In this document: positions 13,375-20,608 of the stretch, in pieces | Layout of the letters: each line of letters opens with the position of its first letter | Numbering within the stretch: position 1 is the stretch's first letter | The notes under the pieces: model-generated | Databases searched by the model: none | Seen by the model: only the letters and a program-made list of their open reading frames with translations | What the model was told of the DNA's origin: nothing | Made by a program: the position numbers and the translations under genes | Origin: a virus | DNA: 47,213 bases | Virus record (IMG/VR): IMGVR_UViG_3300046450_000575 | Location: 1 to 47,213 of that record | Strand: one strand, 5' to 3'

Positions 13375-13853
13375 TTCTTCTTCACCTCTGCACCTATTGC
13401 TGGTTCGTCTTTGATGGTCACATTTCTGTAATATACAATGACCTCACCTACTTGTTGAATGTAACGTCTGAGTTCTTGGTTGTTCTGAATCATCACCTTG
13501 TAGTCACCAACAGTTGTTGCAACAAATACGATGTCACCACTATTCTGTTTCTTCATCTCATCGATGAATCTGTCAAGGTAAGTGTAACCAACTGGCCACT
13601 CGGGATTCTCTCTGTCCTTCAGTTCACAAGACTTTGGTCTTTTGTCTTCTACCTTCTTACAGTTGTTTGCAATTCTAGCTTCGGATACGACAAACCATTT
13701 AGGTGCTGTCAAGTCTAAAGGTCTTGGTAATGTGGGTTGGATGATTTCGATTTCGATAGGTTTACTGACTATCTCAATCGTCTTCGAGTTAAATAACGAG
13801 CAACTACTGACCGTTAGTGCTAGTGTCAAGATCGCTAATGTTCTTAGTGTCAT
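13371..13853 (-). CDS. Lipoprotein, probable outer-membrane spanin (Rz1-like, 160 aa)
   Basis: Residues 1-18 (MTLRTLAILTLALTVSSC) form a lipoprotein signal with lipobox VSSC; the mature protein starts at Cys18. A Pro/Ile-rich stretch (KPIEIEIIQPTLPRPLDL) precedes a small folded domain. The start lies inside the upstream gene for a single-TM coiled-coil protein, overlapping by 50 bp in another frame. This is the usual layout of i-spanin/o-spanin pairs, which fuse inner and outer membranes at lysis. At 160 residues it is longer than a classical Rz1, as in other marine T4-like phages. Confidence 0.68.
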   Translation of the reverse strand: MTLRTLAILTLALTVSSCSLFNSKTIEIVSKPIEIEIIQPTLPRPLDLTAPKWFVVSEARIANNCKKVEDKRPKSCELKDRENPEWPVGYTYLDRFIDEMKKQNSGDIVFVATTVGDYKVMIQNNQELRRYIQQVGEVIVYYRNVTIKDEPAIGAEVKKK

Positions 13854-14187
13854 TTTCTATTCCCTCCAATACTTCAACCGTTCCTTTGTTAAATCTGAGT
13901 TCCATAAGGCCTGGTTTGACTTGTGCCAGTCTCTCAAAATTATGTTTTGATAGAATTTCTAAGTACTTTGACTTTTCTGCTTCTATCGCATTGTTCCTTC
14001 GAGTCATGTTCTGTAGAGAAGCAGTCTGTACTGCAAAACTCTCCTGTACCACTCTAAGTGTTTCTTTCTGTTCTTCTACTGCACCTTCTAACTTAATGTT
14101 ATTTCCAGCAAGTATTTGGTTCTCAGTGTAGAGGTAGTAACTACCCAATCCGAGAACAAGTATGATTCCAATCAATAACTGATTCAT
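13804..14187 (-). CDS. Probable inner-membrane spanin (Rz-like, 127 aa)
   Basis: MNQLLIGIILVLGLGSYYLY is an N-terminal transmembrane anchor. The periplasmic part (about residues 25-90) has heptad-like coiled-coil character (VEEQKETLRVVQESF, NNAIEAEKSKYLEILSKHN). This matches i-spanins. The 3' end overlaps the lipoprotein gene by 50 bp. With the T4-type lysozyme at 42549-43001 it would complete the lysis set; no holin was recognised in the window. Confidence 0.68.
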   Translation of the reverse strand: MNQLLIGIILVLGLGSYYLYTENQILAGNNIKLEGAVEEQKETLRVVQESFAVQTASLQNMTRRNNAIEAEKSKYLEILSKHNFERLAQVKPGLMELRFNKGTVEVLEGIENDTKNISDLDTSTNGQ

Positions 14188-14188
14188 T

Positions 14189-14455
14189 CTATATCTCCTC
14201 TATTTTATAGTCTAGGCCTGATGATGATCTAATCTCAATCATCTTCTTGGTTTCCCAATCTCTAAACTTTAAATGTTTTTCTTTTTGTATAATAAGTTTA
14301 CGTGCAGTGTAAACGGACTTATACATTTGTCCACCCACAGTGCTTGATTCCCTATACACGGTTATTTGGTATTCTCCTACGAAGAGGTTGTGTATCCACC
14401 CTGCAAATCGTTTGCAGACACCCCATAAGCCTTTACCGAAATTCTTTCTACGCAT
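14189..14455 (-). CDS. Conserved marine phage protein (88 aa)
   Basis: MRRKNFGKGLWGVCKRFAGW, then FVGEYQITVYRESSTVGG and ARKLIIQKEKHLKFRD. The FVGEYQxTxxxESST word is one I associate with small proteins of marine T4-like phages. The ATG at 14455 has GGAG at an ideal 8-nt distance, better than the GTG at 14464, and overlaps the preceding oxygenase stop. Likely beta-rich and soluble. Function unknown. Confidence 0.6.
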   Translation of the reverse strand: MRRKNFGKGLWGVCKRFAGWIHNLFVGEYQITVYRESSTVGGQMYKSVYTARKLIIQKEKHLKFRDWETKKMIEIRSSSGLDYKIEEI

Positions 14456-15047
14456 TGTAGTCACTCCATCCTGTCAATATTATTTTCTCTCCACTCAATG
14501 GTGGATTTCCTCTGTGGACGTGTGTAAAGTGTGCAGGCCACACTAGTAACGTCCCTCTTGTTGGTTTAAATCTGCATCGTTGGTGAAGGAACTCTGTCTC
14601 CCCACCTTCTTCTACATCATTCATATACAACATCCATGCAAGAACACGATGTTTTGTTATATGTGAGTCTTGTTCATAATGCCATATATGATACCCCTCA
14701 CCCTGCAGTGTCTTTTGTATCTTTCCGTCCACTGATAACAATTCGATATCGTCACGCATACCATATGCTTGTTTATACATCGGTATAATTTCATCGTTTA
14801 GTTGTTGAAAGAATTCTGTTTGGTGTAATGCTCTAACAGTATCCTTTAGTTGATGACAAGTCTGAAATGTAAAGGATTCGTCTGATTTTTCTAGGATATC
14901 ATGAGATAGGTCGTAGTCCTCTCTTCGTGAGGTGTGACCAAGTGACGAGTAATATTCGAATGTATCCGTGATATTATTCATTAGTTCTTCATCTATTGCA
15001 TCGTGAAACACACCTATGTGATCACTCCGCTTTTCAAACTCTGCCAT
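14448..15047 (-). CDS. 2OG-Fe(II) oxygenase (prolyl-hydroxylase-like, 199 aa)
   Basis: A clear prolyl-4-hydroxylase-type fold: GYHIWHYEQD gives H123 and E125 (HxE instead of HxD), AWMLYMNDVEEGGETEF is the standard strand, and GTLLVWPAHFTHVHRGNPPLSGEKIILTGW gives the distal His (176 or 178) and the 2OG-binding basic residue K188. Start at 15047 (MAEFEKR) preferred to 15068. A late motif and a 5' leader hairpin precede it. Target unknown; close relatives are common in marine phages. Confidence 0.82.
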   Translation of the reverse strand: MAEFEKRSDHIGVFHDAIDEELMNNITDTFEYYSSLGHTSRREDYDLSHDILEKSDESFTFQTCHQLKDTVRALHQTEFFQQLNDEIIPMYKQAYGMRDDIELLSVDGKIQKTLQGEGYHIWHYEQDSHITKHRVLAWMLYMNDVEEGGETEFLHQRCRFKPTRGTLLVWPAHFTHVHRGNPPLSGEKIILTGWSDYNA

Positions 15048-15068
15048 AATTATACCTATATGCAACAA

Positions 15069-15089
15069 TACAGGGACATCTTCCCTGTA
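15069..15089 (-). promoter_or_regulatory. Perfect hairpin in the 5' leader of the oxygenase gene
   Basis: TACAGGGA and TCCCTGTA (8-bp arms, 5-nt loop) lie between the late motif at 15094-15100 and the ATG at 15047. It should form at the very 5' end of the late transcript and may protect it or tune translation. No T-run follows, so it is not a standard terminator. Confidence 0.6.
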
Positions 15090-15093
15090 CTAT

Positions 15094-15100
15094 TATTTAG
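15094..15100 (-). promoter_or_regulatory. Late-type promoter CTAAATA
   Basis: Minus-strand CTAAATA, 46 bp before the ATG of the oxygenase gene and directly followed by the leader hairpin. Confidence 0.6.
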
Positions 15101-15112
15101 TGTTGTTTTAAA

Positions 15113-15598
15113 TTAACTGTTTCTTAATGCCTTCAACTGGTTGATTGTATCTTCTGCACTTACGTGTAGGATACCTATTCCACCATGTTCAATCCATGAA
15201 TCAAGGTTCTTCTGTCTGTCGTCAATGAGGACACTTCCTTCCATTGCAAACATTCCTTTCTGACTACCTGTCATGGTGCAAGTGACAACAACTGTTGGGG
15301 ACACATATTCTTTAATCCACTCTTGTTTGTCCCAAACTACTAATTCTCTGTTGACAACACCAGCTGCAGTGAGTATTTCCCACGGTAGGTTGGTGTGCCT
15401 AATGTAACCAACTAAGTCCCACATGTCGGCCATAGGTGGTAGACTTCTGAACAATCTCTTATTCGTTAACTCTTCTTTTCTCTCGTCATAATCGTTATGA
15501 CCTTGATCTGTATTAGGGAATTCGGTTCCTGTTAAGGTCTCCACTCCAGTATTGAAATCTGCCAATACTCCGTCCATGTCTACAAATATTCTTTTCAC
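15113..15598 (-). CDS. HAD-type 5'(3')-deoxyribonucleotidase-like phosphatase
   Basis: VKRIFVDMDGVLADFNTG carries the DxDGxxxD HAD motif I, with nucleophile and acid Asp in VDMDG. ILTAAG is motif II, and VLIDDRQKNLDSW is the C-terminal acidic motif IV. This matches NT5C-type nucleotidases, which dephosphorylate (deoxy)nucleoside monophosphates in the cytoplasm. I place the start at GTG 15598, where AAAGGAG lies 5 nt upstream. The ATG at 15637 would fall at the expected transcription start of the promoter at 15644-15673. Likely part of nucleotide recycling beside the RNR genes. Confidence 0.8.
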   Translation of the reverse strand: MKRIFVDMDGVLADFNTGVETLTGTEFPNTDQGHNDYDERKEELTNKRLFRSLPPMADMWDLVGYIRHTNLPWEILTAAGVVNRELVVWDKQEWIKEYVSPTVVVTCTMTGSQKGMFAMEGSVLIDDRQKNLDSWIEHGGIGILHVSAEDTINQLKALRNS

Positions 15599-15643
15599 AT
15601 TTTCTCCTTTATTTAACTCTTTCTTTCTCTCACTCATGTAACT

Positions 15644-15673
15644 ATTATAACACTATTAAGGGCTTGCTGTCAA
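15644..15673 (-). promoter_or_regulatory. Sigma70-like promoter (TTGACA-N18-TATAAT)
   Basis: Minus-strand TTGACA (15673-15668), 18 bp spacer, TATAAT (15649-15644). Exact hexamers, TGT before the -10. It drives the nucleotidase gene and lies just after the lipoprotein stop. Confidence 0.88.
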
Positions 15674-15681
15674 GTCTTTTC

Positions 15682-17244
15682 TCAAAGATTTGCCAAACAA
15701 ACGTTAAATGCTTCTACTCCTGTAAAGGACTGTAGTATAACTGAATAGTTAGAAAAATCTCGTTGTTCACAATTCTCCTGATCATTTAGTGGGTTGCGGT
15801 GGAATCGGTATACCCACTGATAACCCTTAGAAGTACTGCCACTGTCTATTGATAGAGAATCATTAATATAGAGTAGGTAACGGTTACCATCAACTCCTGT
15901 CATGGTCATATCAATGGCCGTTATGTCGTTGTATATCTGTTGTAGATCAGCAGGGTATCTCGTTGACATAATCAATGGTAAATCTATGTTGAAATATGGA
16001 TTGGAACTGTTCCTCATTTGCAGTTCAAATCCCTCGTATACACTTGAACTTCTTTCAATTCTTTTGACATTTCTTGCATCCTCATCGACAGAGTACTCTA
16101 GTGTTGGGCCCTCACCAATTGCACCTTCAACCCCTTCGCCAGGTGGTGCAGGTAGAAATCTGATAAAGGTTTTGTTCCAATTAGGCCCATCGATCTCTAT
16201 TCTCTCTTCGATAGACATATGAATTAAATAGTTGTTGACGATGGGTGTATCATTGCCCCATTCTTCATAGTTTTCTGATATGAGTACTCTAGAGTTTGCT
16301 TGTAGATTTGCCATAGTAATTTCTATGGGTAAACTGTCTGAGTCTAGTATCTGTCCTAGTGAGTTTCCTCTGAGATCATAGAAGTTATGAGCTCTATTAT
16401 ATCGGAAGTGTTTGTCCGTTAGTATCGAGTCGGTCTCGTTTTGTATATCGAATGTAACATCTGAGAATGCTTGATTGGATAGGATAAGTGAAATGACGTT
16501 GTCTTGAAGCATTCCTCGGAATCCCATGTTATAGGTATCTTTGAGTACCCCTTCGATTTCGTGTAGTGTACCAAGGAAATCAACGATCTTCTCACCGATT
16601 GCTTGTTGGGTAGTGTCACTGGATGCAATGAAATCATCATAGAAATACATCCTATTGATATCAAAGTTTTGTTCTAAGTTGTATAGAAAGATGTTGACTT
16701 CGGCTTTAATATCAGAGGCCAATTGATTTGCAATTGTACCACACCCATCTGCAACACTGATATTCGATGTTAGTTTATCATTAATAGACGCTGTTAACAT
16801 CGTGGTGAATGGAGTGACGTTTGCTTTGGATGCACTGTTTTCATGAGGAAAATACATCATGGTATAGGCAGTGTTTACATATCCTCGGGTTGAGTCATAT
16901 GCACCTACTGGTACTTCTGCAACTCTAGGACGGTTCATTCCACACGTCTCGGTGAAATCTGTGATTGCACTAAATTCAGTTGAATCGAACTCGTATTCAT
17001 AGGTAGTTGAGTTGAAGACTCCCGAAGGTTCTCCCTCATCTTGAATCAAGTTAAAATTGAAATCAACGAAGACATTTGCACCCTCTACGTATCCATCGAT
17101 GACCAATGTCTTAAACATCGGTGATGCACTAGTAGATACGGGGCTTGGTAATTGTAATTGTGCTAGTTCGGGAGCAATCTCATTGACTCCACCACCACAC
17201 GCGACTAAACCAGTAAGTACTGGAACTATTAGTAAGTTTTTCAT
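15682..17244 (-). CDS. Large predicted lipoprotein with own promoter (520 aa)
   Basis: MKNLLIVPVLTGLVACGGG is a lipoprotein signal peptide with lipobox LVAC (Cys16) and the Gly-rich start typical of outer-membrane lipoproteins. Residues 49-80 (DGYVEGANVFVDFNFN, IQDEGEPSG) match a motif common in bacterial surface lipoproteins (DGYxxGAxVFxDxNxNgxxDxGEP), often a calcium-binding or Ig-like start. The remaining 440 residues look like a mixed-fold extracellular domain with several conserved Trp/Tyr-rich strands and paired cysteines. It has its own sigma70-like promoter and so may be made early. A surface role such as superinfection block is plausible; origin from a host gene is possible. No enzyme motif recognised. 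Confidence 0.8.
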   Translation of the reverse strand: MKNLLIVPVLTGLVACGGGVNEIAPELAQLQLPSPVSTSASPMFKTLVIDGYVEGANVFVDFNFNLIQDEGEPSGVFNSTTYEYEFDSTEFSAITDFTETCGMNRPRVAEVPVGAYDSTRGYVNTAYTMMYFPHENSASKANVTPFTTMLTASINDKLTSNISVADGCGTIANQLASDIKAEVNIFLYNLEQNFDINRMYFYDDFIASSDTTQQAIGEKIVDFLGTLHEIEGVLKDTYNMGFRGMLQDNVISLILSNQAFSDVTFDIQNETDSILTDKHFRYNRAHNFYDLRGNSLGQILDSDSLPIEITMANLQANSRVLISENYEEWGNDTPIVNNYLIHMSIEERIEIDGPNWNKTFIRFLPAPPGEGVEGAIGEGPTLEYSVDEDARNVKRIERSSSVYEGFELQMRNSSNPYFNIDLPLIMSTRYPADLQQIYNDITAIDMTMTGVDGNRYLLYINDSLSIDSGSTSKGYQWVYRFHRNPLNDQENCEQRDFSNYSVILQSFTGVEAFNVCLANL

Positions 17245-17268
17245 TTAATACCTCTCATGTATACTTCT

Positions 17269-17297
17269 ATTATACACGTTTTAGAGGGTTTTGTCTA
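17269..17297 (-). promoter_or_regulatory. Sigma70-like promoter (TAGACA-N17-TATAAT)
   Basis: Minus-strand TAGACA (17297-17292), 17 bp, TATAAT (17274-17269), with GTG before the -10. It lies 25 bp before the lipoprotein start and gives this gene an independent, probably early, transcript. Confidence 0.82.
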
Positions 17298-17304
17298 GGG
17301 GGTT

Positions 17305-17610
17305 TTACTCGTTAAGTCGGTATGCGAGGGCTTCTGCCTCTACCTCATCAATGGGTTGGTGCATTATCACTTGTCGAACATGTACCATCTCATGAGCCAA
17401 GGTTATGTACCTTTCCTCATCAAACTTAACAAACATCTCCATATAGATATTGATGTTTGCCTTATGGGGGTAGTCTAGGAATCCCTGTCGCCTGTCGGGA
17501 TGAGGTAATCTGAATATATTTAGTATAACCTTAGAATCTTGGATATCTAACATTCTTGCAAACTCTACTGCTCTGTTTCTTAGTTTCTCATTATTACATA
17601 ATATATTCAT
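17305..17610 (-). CDS. Small HExxH metalloprotease-like protein (101 aa)
   Basis: TLAHEMVHVRQ at residues 70-80 holds the zincin motif H73-E74-xx-H77, and a Glu-rich helix follows (VEAEALAYRL; E91 or E93 could be the third ligand). The whole protein is only 101 residues, so it is a minimal version of SprT/ImmA-like peptidase domains. It might cleave a host or virion protein, or bind zinc without activity. It is encoded just upstream of the lipoprotein promoter and after the 104-aa gene. Confidence 0.65.
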   Translation of the reverse strand: MNILCNNEKLRNRAVEFARMLDIQDSKVILNIFRLPHPDRRQGFLDYPHKANINIYMEMFVKFDEERYITLAHEMVHVRQVIMHQPIDEVEAEALAYRLNE

Positions 17611-17612
17611 AA

Positions 17613-17927
17613 TTAAAACACTGGCATAGAGTCATCAGATTCATAATATATGTTTAGGATTGTATACAGGCTTAGGTCGATTCCCATCCGTTCCTTCAAT
17701 TGTAGTGTAAGTGTAGTCATGGGGTCATGGGGAAAACACTTCTCTGCAGATTGCATTTCTTTATAGTTCAGTGCAATATTAAATTTCCTAGCAGTGGATT
17801 CTCTAGTTACATGGGTGTCGGGTAACCAATTACCAATACGTCTGTCCTCTGGCTGGTTATCCCAGTTTGCTTGAAACTCTCCTTCGAAGGGATTTCGTCT
17901 AACCGTAATACCTTGTACTCTACTCAT
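17613..17927 (-). CDS. Hypothetical protein (104 aa)
   Basis: A soluble protein, MSRVQGITVRRNPFEGEF..., with EDRRIGNWLPDTHVTRESTARKFN and a C-terminal half rich in Leu (TLTLQLKERMGIDLSLYTILNIYYESDD). No motif I can name. It is separated from the peptidase-like gene by 2 bp and probably belongs to the same run as the nrd genes. Confidence 0.6.
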   Translation of the reverse strand: MSRVQGITVRRNPFEGEFQANWDNQPEDRRIGNWLPDTHVTRESTARKFNIALNYKEMQSAEKCFPHDPMTTLTLQLKERMGIDLSLYTILNIYYESDDSMPVF

Positions 17928-17933
17928 GGGTAG

Positions 17934-18086
17934 TTAGTCCTCGTATTCCTCAAGTTCTTCCATGTTATCCTCATCAACATCATGTCCACAGAATGGGCAC
18001 ACATCAATAGAATATTGATATGAATCCATCTCGTGTATAATATCACACTCCGATTTACATGATTCACAAAATAGTTTAAATTTCAT
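17934..18086 (-). CDS. Small zinc-ribbon protein (50 aa)
   Basis: MKFKLFCESCKSECDII and DVCPFCGHDVDEDN carry two CxxC knuckles (C7/C10 and C33/C36) about 25 residues apart, a minimal zinc ribbon, followed by an acidic tail (EELEEYED). The ATG overlaps the previous gene by 11 bp. Zinc-ribbon proteins of this size in phages often touch RNA polymerase or nucleic acid; no direct evidence here. Confidence 0.72.
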   Translation of the reverse strand: MKFKLFCESCKSECDIIHEMDSYQYSIDVCPFCGHDVDEDNMEELEEYED

Positions 18087-18324
18087 CTTGAACTTTATCT
18101 CCTATTATATCTTTCCAAAGGTTTTCATACGATTTAGGTTTACCATCAATTGTAGCATATGGAAGTTCTCTTCCGTTAGTGTCTTCAAGTGTAAAGTCTA
18201 AATGCAGTTCCTTAAATCGAACCTCGTTCAGTTGGATATCGAGACTCAATAACATATGTTTGATTCTGTCGTCTTCCACCCCCTGATCGATCTCTTTGTT
18301 TAAGTATGCAATGTATTGTTTCAT
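18076..18324 (-). CDS. Hypothetical protein (82 aa)
   Basis: MKQYIAYLNKEIDQGVEDDR..., an acidic helical N-terminus and a beta-hairpin-like centre (ELHLDFTLEDTNGREL). It overlaps the glutaredoxin gene by 4 bp and the zinc-ribbon gene by 11 bp, so it is a member of the nrd operon. No known family. Confidence 0.6.
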   Translation of the reverse strand: MKQYIAYLNKEIDQGVEDDRIKHMLLSLDIQLNEVRFKELHLDFTLEDTNGRELPYATIDGKPKSYENLWKDIIGDKVQDEI

Positions 18325-18545
18325 CTCTCAAAGACCCATGTTTCCAATTCTGTAAATCCACCAATTATCTCTCCGTCCATACGGATTTGGGGAAATGTTC
18401 TAGCTGTAGGGAATGACTCCATTAACTCTTCACGAGTAAAGTCTTCACCTAATTGTTTATATGTATACGAAAGACCTTCTCTCGTACATAATGCCTTTGC
18501 TTTATCACAAAAAGGACACGATGGTTTTCCAAATATTTCTATCAT
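18321..18545 (-). CDS. Glutaredoxin
   Basis: MIEIFGKPSCPFCDKAKALC has the thioredoxin-fold first strand and active site CPFC (C10, C13). The cis-Pro motif TFPQIRMDGEIIGG follows at about residue 50. The protein is 74 residues, typical of phage and NrdH-like glutaredoxins. It supplies electrons to the class Ia ribonucleotide reductase encoded just upstream (nrdB overlaps by 4 bp). Cytoplasmic. Confidence 0.93.
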   Translation of the reverse strand: MIEIFGKPSCPFCDKAKALCTREGLSYTYKQLGEDFTREELMESFPTARTFPQIRMDGEIIGGFTELETWVFER

Positions 18546-19639
18546 AATTCAAATCCGTTAAATGTGTTGTCGTCTACGTCTTGTTTAATACCGCCAATCA
18601 GGTACGATTCTATCTCTGTCTCTTGGGGTGCGTTTTGCAATCCTCTACTATTGAACCAATGGTTAGTCCACGGTAATGGATTGTTGGTTGATGAGATATC
18701 GAATATCGGTTGCATTCCAATTGCACGTAACCTTTTATTGGCAATATACTCCACGTAATTCCCAAGTAGTCCTGTAGACAATCCGATCATCGACCCATGT
18801 TTGAATAGAAACTCTGCCCACTCCTTCTCTGAGTCAACAGCATCTTGATACATGTCATACACTTCTTGTTCACAATCTTTCATCACCTTATTCATAACAC
18901 TATTGTTCTCGTGTTTTTGATAACACTTAAGTATGTGTTGTGTGATTGCTAGATGTTGTGATTCATCTCTTGCAATCAGTGATATGATCTTTGCACTACC
19001 TTCCATCATCTTCAGTTCTCCGAATCCGAATGAACAAGCAAATGATACGAAGAATCTAATTCCTTCTAAAATGTTGACACTTATCAATGCAAGATACAAT
19101 GCCTTATATAGGTCGTAATCTTTAATGTCTTGACCTATCAATCTGCGTCTACCTAGATCAATGAACTCATCATACTTTTGGGTTACTGCTTCGGCACGAG
19201 CAACGATTGCTGGTTCGTCCAGTATGGTGTCAAAGATTTCACTTGGGTCACTATAGATATTCTTGATGATGTGCGTATAACTTCTTGAATGGATTGTCTC
19301 CATGAAATCCCATGTAATGATACACGATTCTAATTCGGGTATTGTGACGAATGGTAGGAATGCAATTGCAGGAGCTCTTCCTTGAACACTATCGAGTAGT
19401 GTTTGGTATCTAAGGTTAGAAGTAAAGATATGTTTTTGTGCATCGTTCAGACGAGCATAGTCTGCTCGATCTTTCTGCAAGGACACCTCTTCGGGTCTCC
19501 AAAAGAATGATAACTGCGTCTGAGTTAACTTGTCAAATACTGGGTACTTGAATACATCAAATCGTTGTGTGTTCAATTCCTCTCCAAAGAACATCTTCTC
19601 TTTGGTGAAATCTACATTTTTCTTGTTAAAAACTGTCAT
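18542..19639 (-). CDS. nrdB: Class Ia ribonucleotide reductase, beta subunit
   Basis: 365 residues. SVQGR with D83, then WDFMETIHSRSYTHI with metal ligands E114 and H117 and the radical tyrosine Y121. The sequence is almost the same as the E. coli ETIHSRSYTHI segment. NILEGIRFFVSFACSFGFGE and ARDESQHLAITQH give the second ligand set. It makes the tyrosyl radical needed for reduction of ribonucleoside diphosphates. It sits between an oxygenase gene upstream (stop and start separated by 0 bp) and grx. Confidence 0.97.
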   Translation of the reverse strand: MTVFNKKNVDFTKEKMFFGEELNTQRFDVFKYPVFDKLTQTQLSFFWRPEEVSLQKDRADYARLNDAQKHIFTSNLRYQTLLDSVQGRAPAIAFLPFVTIPELESCIITWDFMETIHSRSYTHIIKNIYSDPSEIFDTILDEPAIVARAEAVTQKYDEFIDLGRRRLIGQDIKDYDLYKALYLALISVNILEGIRFFVSFACSFGFGELKMMEGSAKIISLIARDESQHLAITQHILKCYQKHENNSVMNKVMKDCEQEVYDMYQDAVDSEKEWAEFLFKHGSMIGLSTGLLGNYVEYIANKRLRAIGMQPIFDISSTNNPLPWTNHWFNSRGLQNAPQETEIESYLIGGIKQDVDDNTFNGFEL

Positions 19640-20608
19640 TTATTTGTTTCTCGGTTTTTCTTTAGCGAGTGATAAGTGTGTGTAATTGTTTACGAAGTCG
19701 GATGGTTTAAACTCGTCTATCAGGCCTCTGTTGTTCCAACTATCCATAGCCTTAACAAATTCGGGTCTTACCTTATCTCTATCTTGTTCCTCTGAGTGAT
19801 ATATATCGTTATACCCATCGTAACAATAAACAGGAGCTCTACGTCCATCAGCACCTCGTTTATTTTGTATTGTTCCTTGAGGCATATTCTGTAAACTTCC
19901 TGCAATGTTCACAAAGTGAAGGAACATATGGTAACTGTGGATACCTAGGAATCTGTCTCTGTAATGTACTGCATTAGGGCCTTGATATAGTAACACATCA
20001 CCCACTTCAAGTGAGATAGAGTGTGCCTCTCGTTTACGTGATGGGATTCCTTGTGTTAAATCAAATAGTTCTTGACCATTACCATCCCAATCGACCCAGT
20101 TTCTTGAGTTGTCCACCCAAATCTTCCACGGTTTTCCATCGTCTGATTCGTATCCTAAACATATTGTCGTGGATATTTCACAAGATGGTCTGTCATGATG
20201 AGCTTTGAGGTATGCACCCCTGTCGTACTTCCTAGTGTATGCATAGGTAGGACAAAGTTTAATGTCCAATACATCATCTAGGGCATTATGCATCCATGCG
20301 TGTAGTCCGACTGCAGGAGGAAATTGGTAACATCCATCTGATTTGAACAATGAGTCTTTAGGGGAATCTTGAATGATGTCATTTTCTTTATAAAAAAAGG
20401 TTTCATACCATCGTTCATTCCTTTCAATCGTCTTCCATGAGTCTAGTGTCATCTTAATGATGTCTTTGGGTATGAAGTTCCTAAGAACCACATATCCGTT
20501 TTGCATAAATTCCCATGTCACCTCATTCGTATAGGATTGAACCTTAACATCACCATGTGGGTCTATAGCAACTAATTTTATGTCTTTCTTATCATATTGC
20601 ACAGGCAT
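19640..20608 (-). CDS. 2OG-Fe(II) oxygenase-like protein placed between nrdA and nrdB (322 aa)
   Basis: CPTYAYTRKYDRGAYLKAHHDRPSCEISTTICLGY is the HxD region (H137 and D139 counted from the ATG at 20608), followed by KPWKIWVDN and SLEVGDVLLYQGPNAVHYRDRF with distal His215. The fold is that of 2OG oxygenases acting on amino acids or proteins. A start at 20626 is also open, but 20608 gives a 17-bp overlap with nrdA. Position inside the nrd operon suggests a role in nucleotide or phage DNA metabolism, or in modifying an RNR-linked protein; unproven. Confidence 0.78.
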   Translation of the reverse strand: MPVQYDKKDIKLVAIDPHGDVKVQSYTNEVTWEFMQNGYVVLRNFIPKDIIKMTLDSWKTIERNERWYETFFYKENDIIQDSPKDSLFKSDGCYQFPPAVGLHAWMHNALDDVLDIKLCPTYAYTRKYDRGAYLKAHHDRPSCEISTTICLGYESDDGKPWKIWVDNSRNWVDWDGNGQELFDLTQGIPSRKREAHSISLEVGDVLLYQGPNAVHYRDRFLGIHSYHMFLHFVNIAGSLQNMPQGTIQNKRGADGRRAPVYCYDGYNDIYHSEEQDRDKVRPEFVKAMDSWNNRGLIDEFKPSDFVNNYTHLSLAKEKPRNK

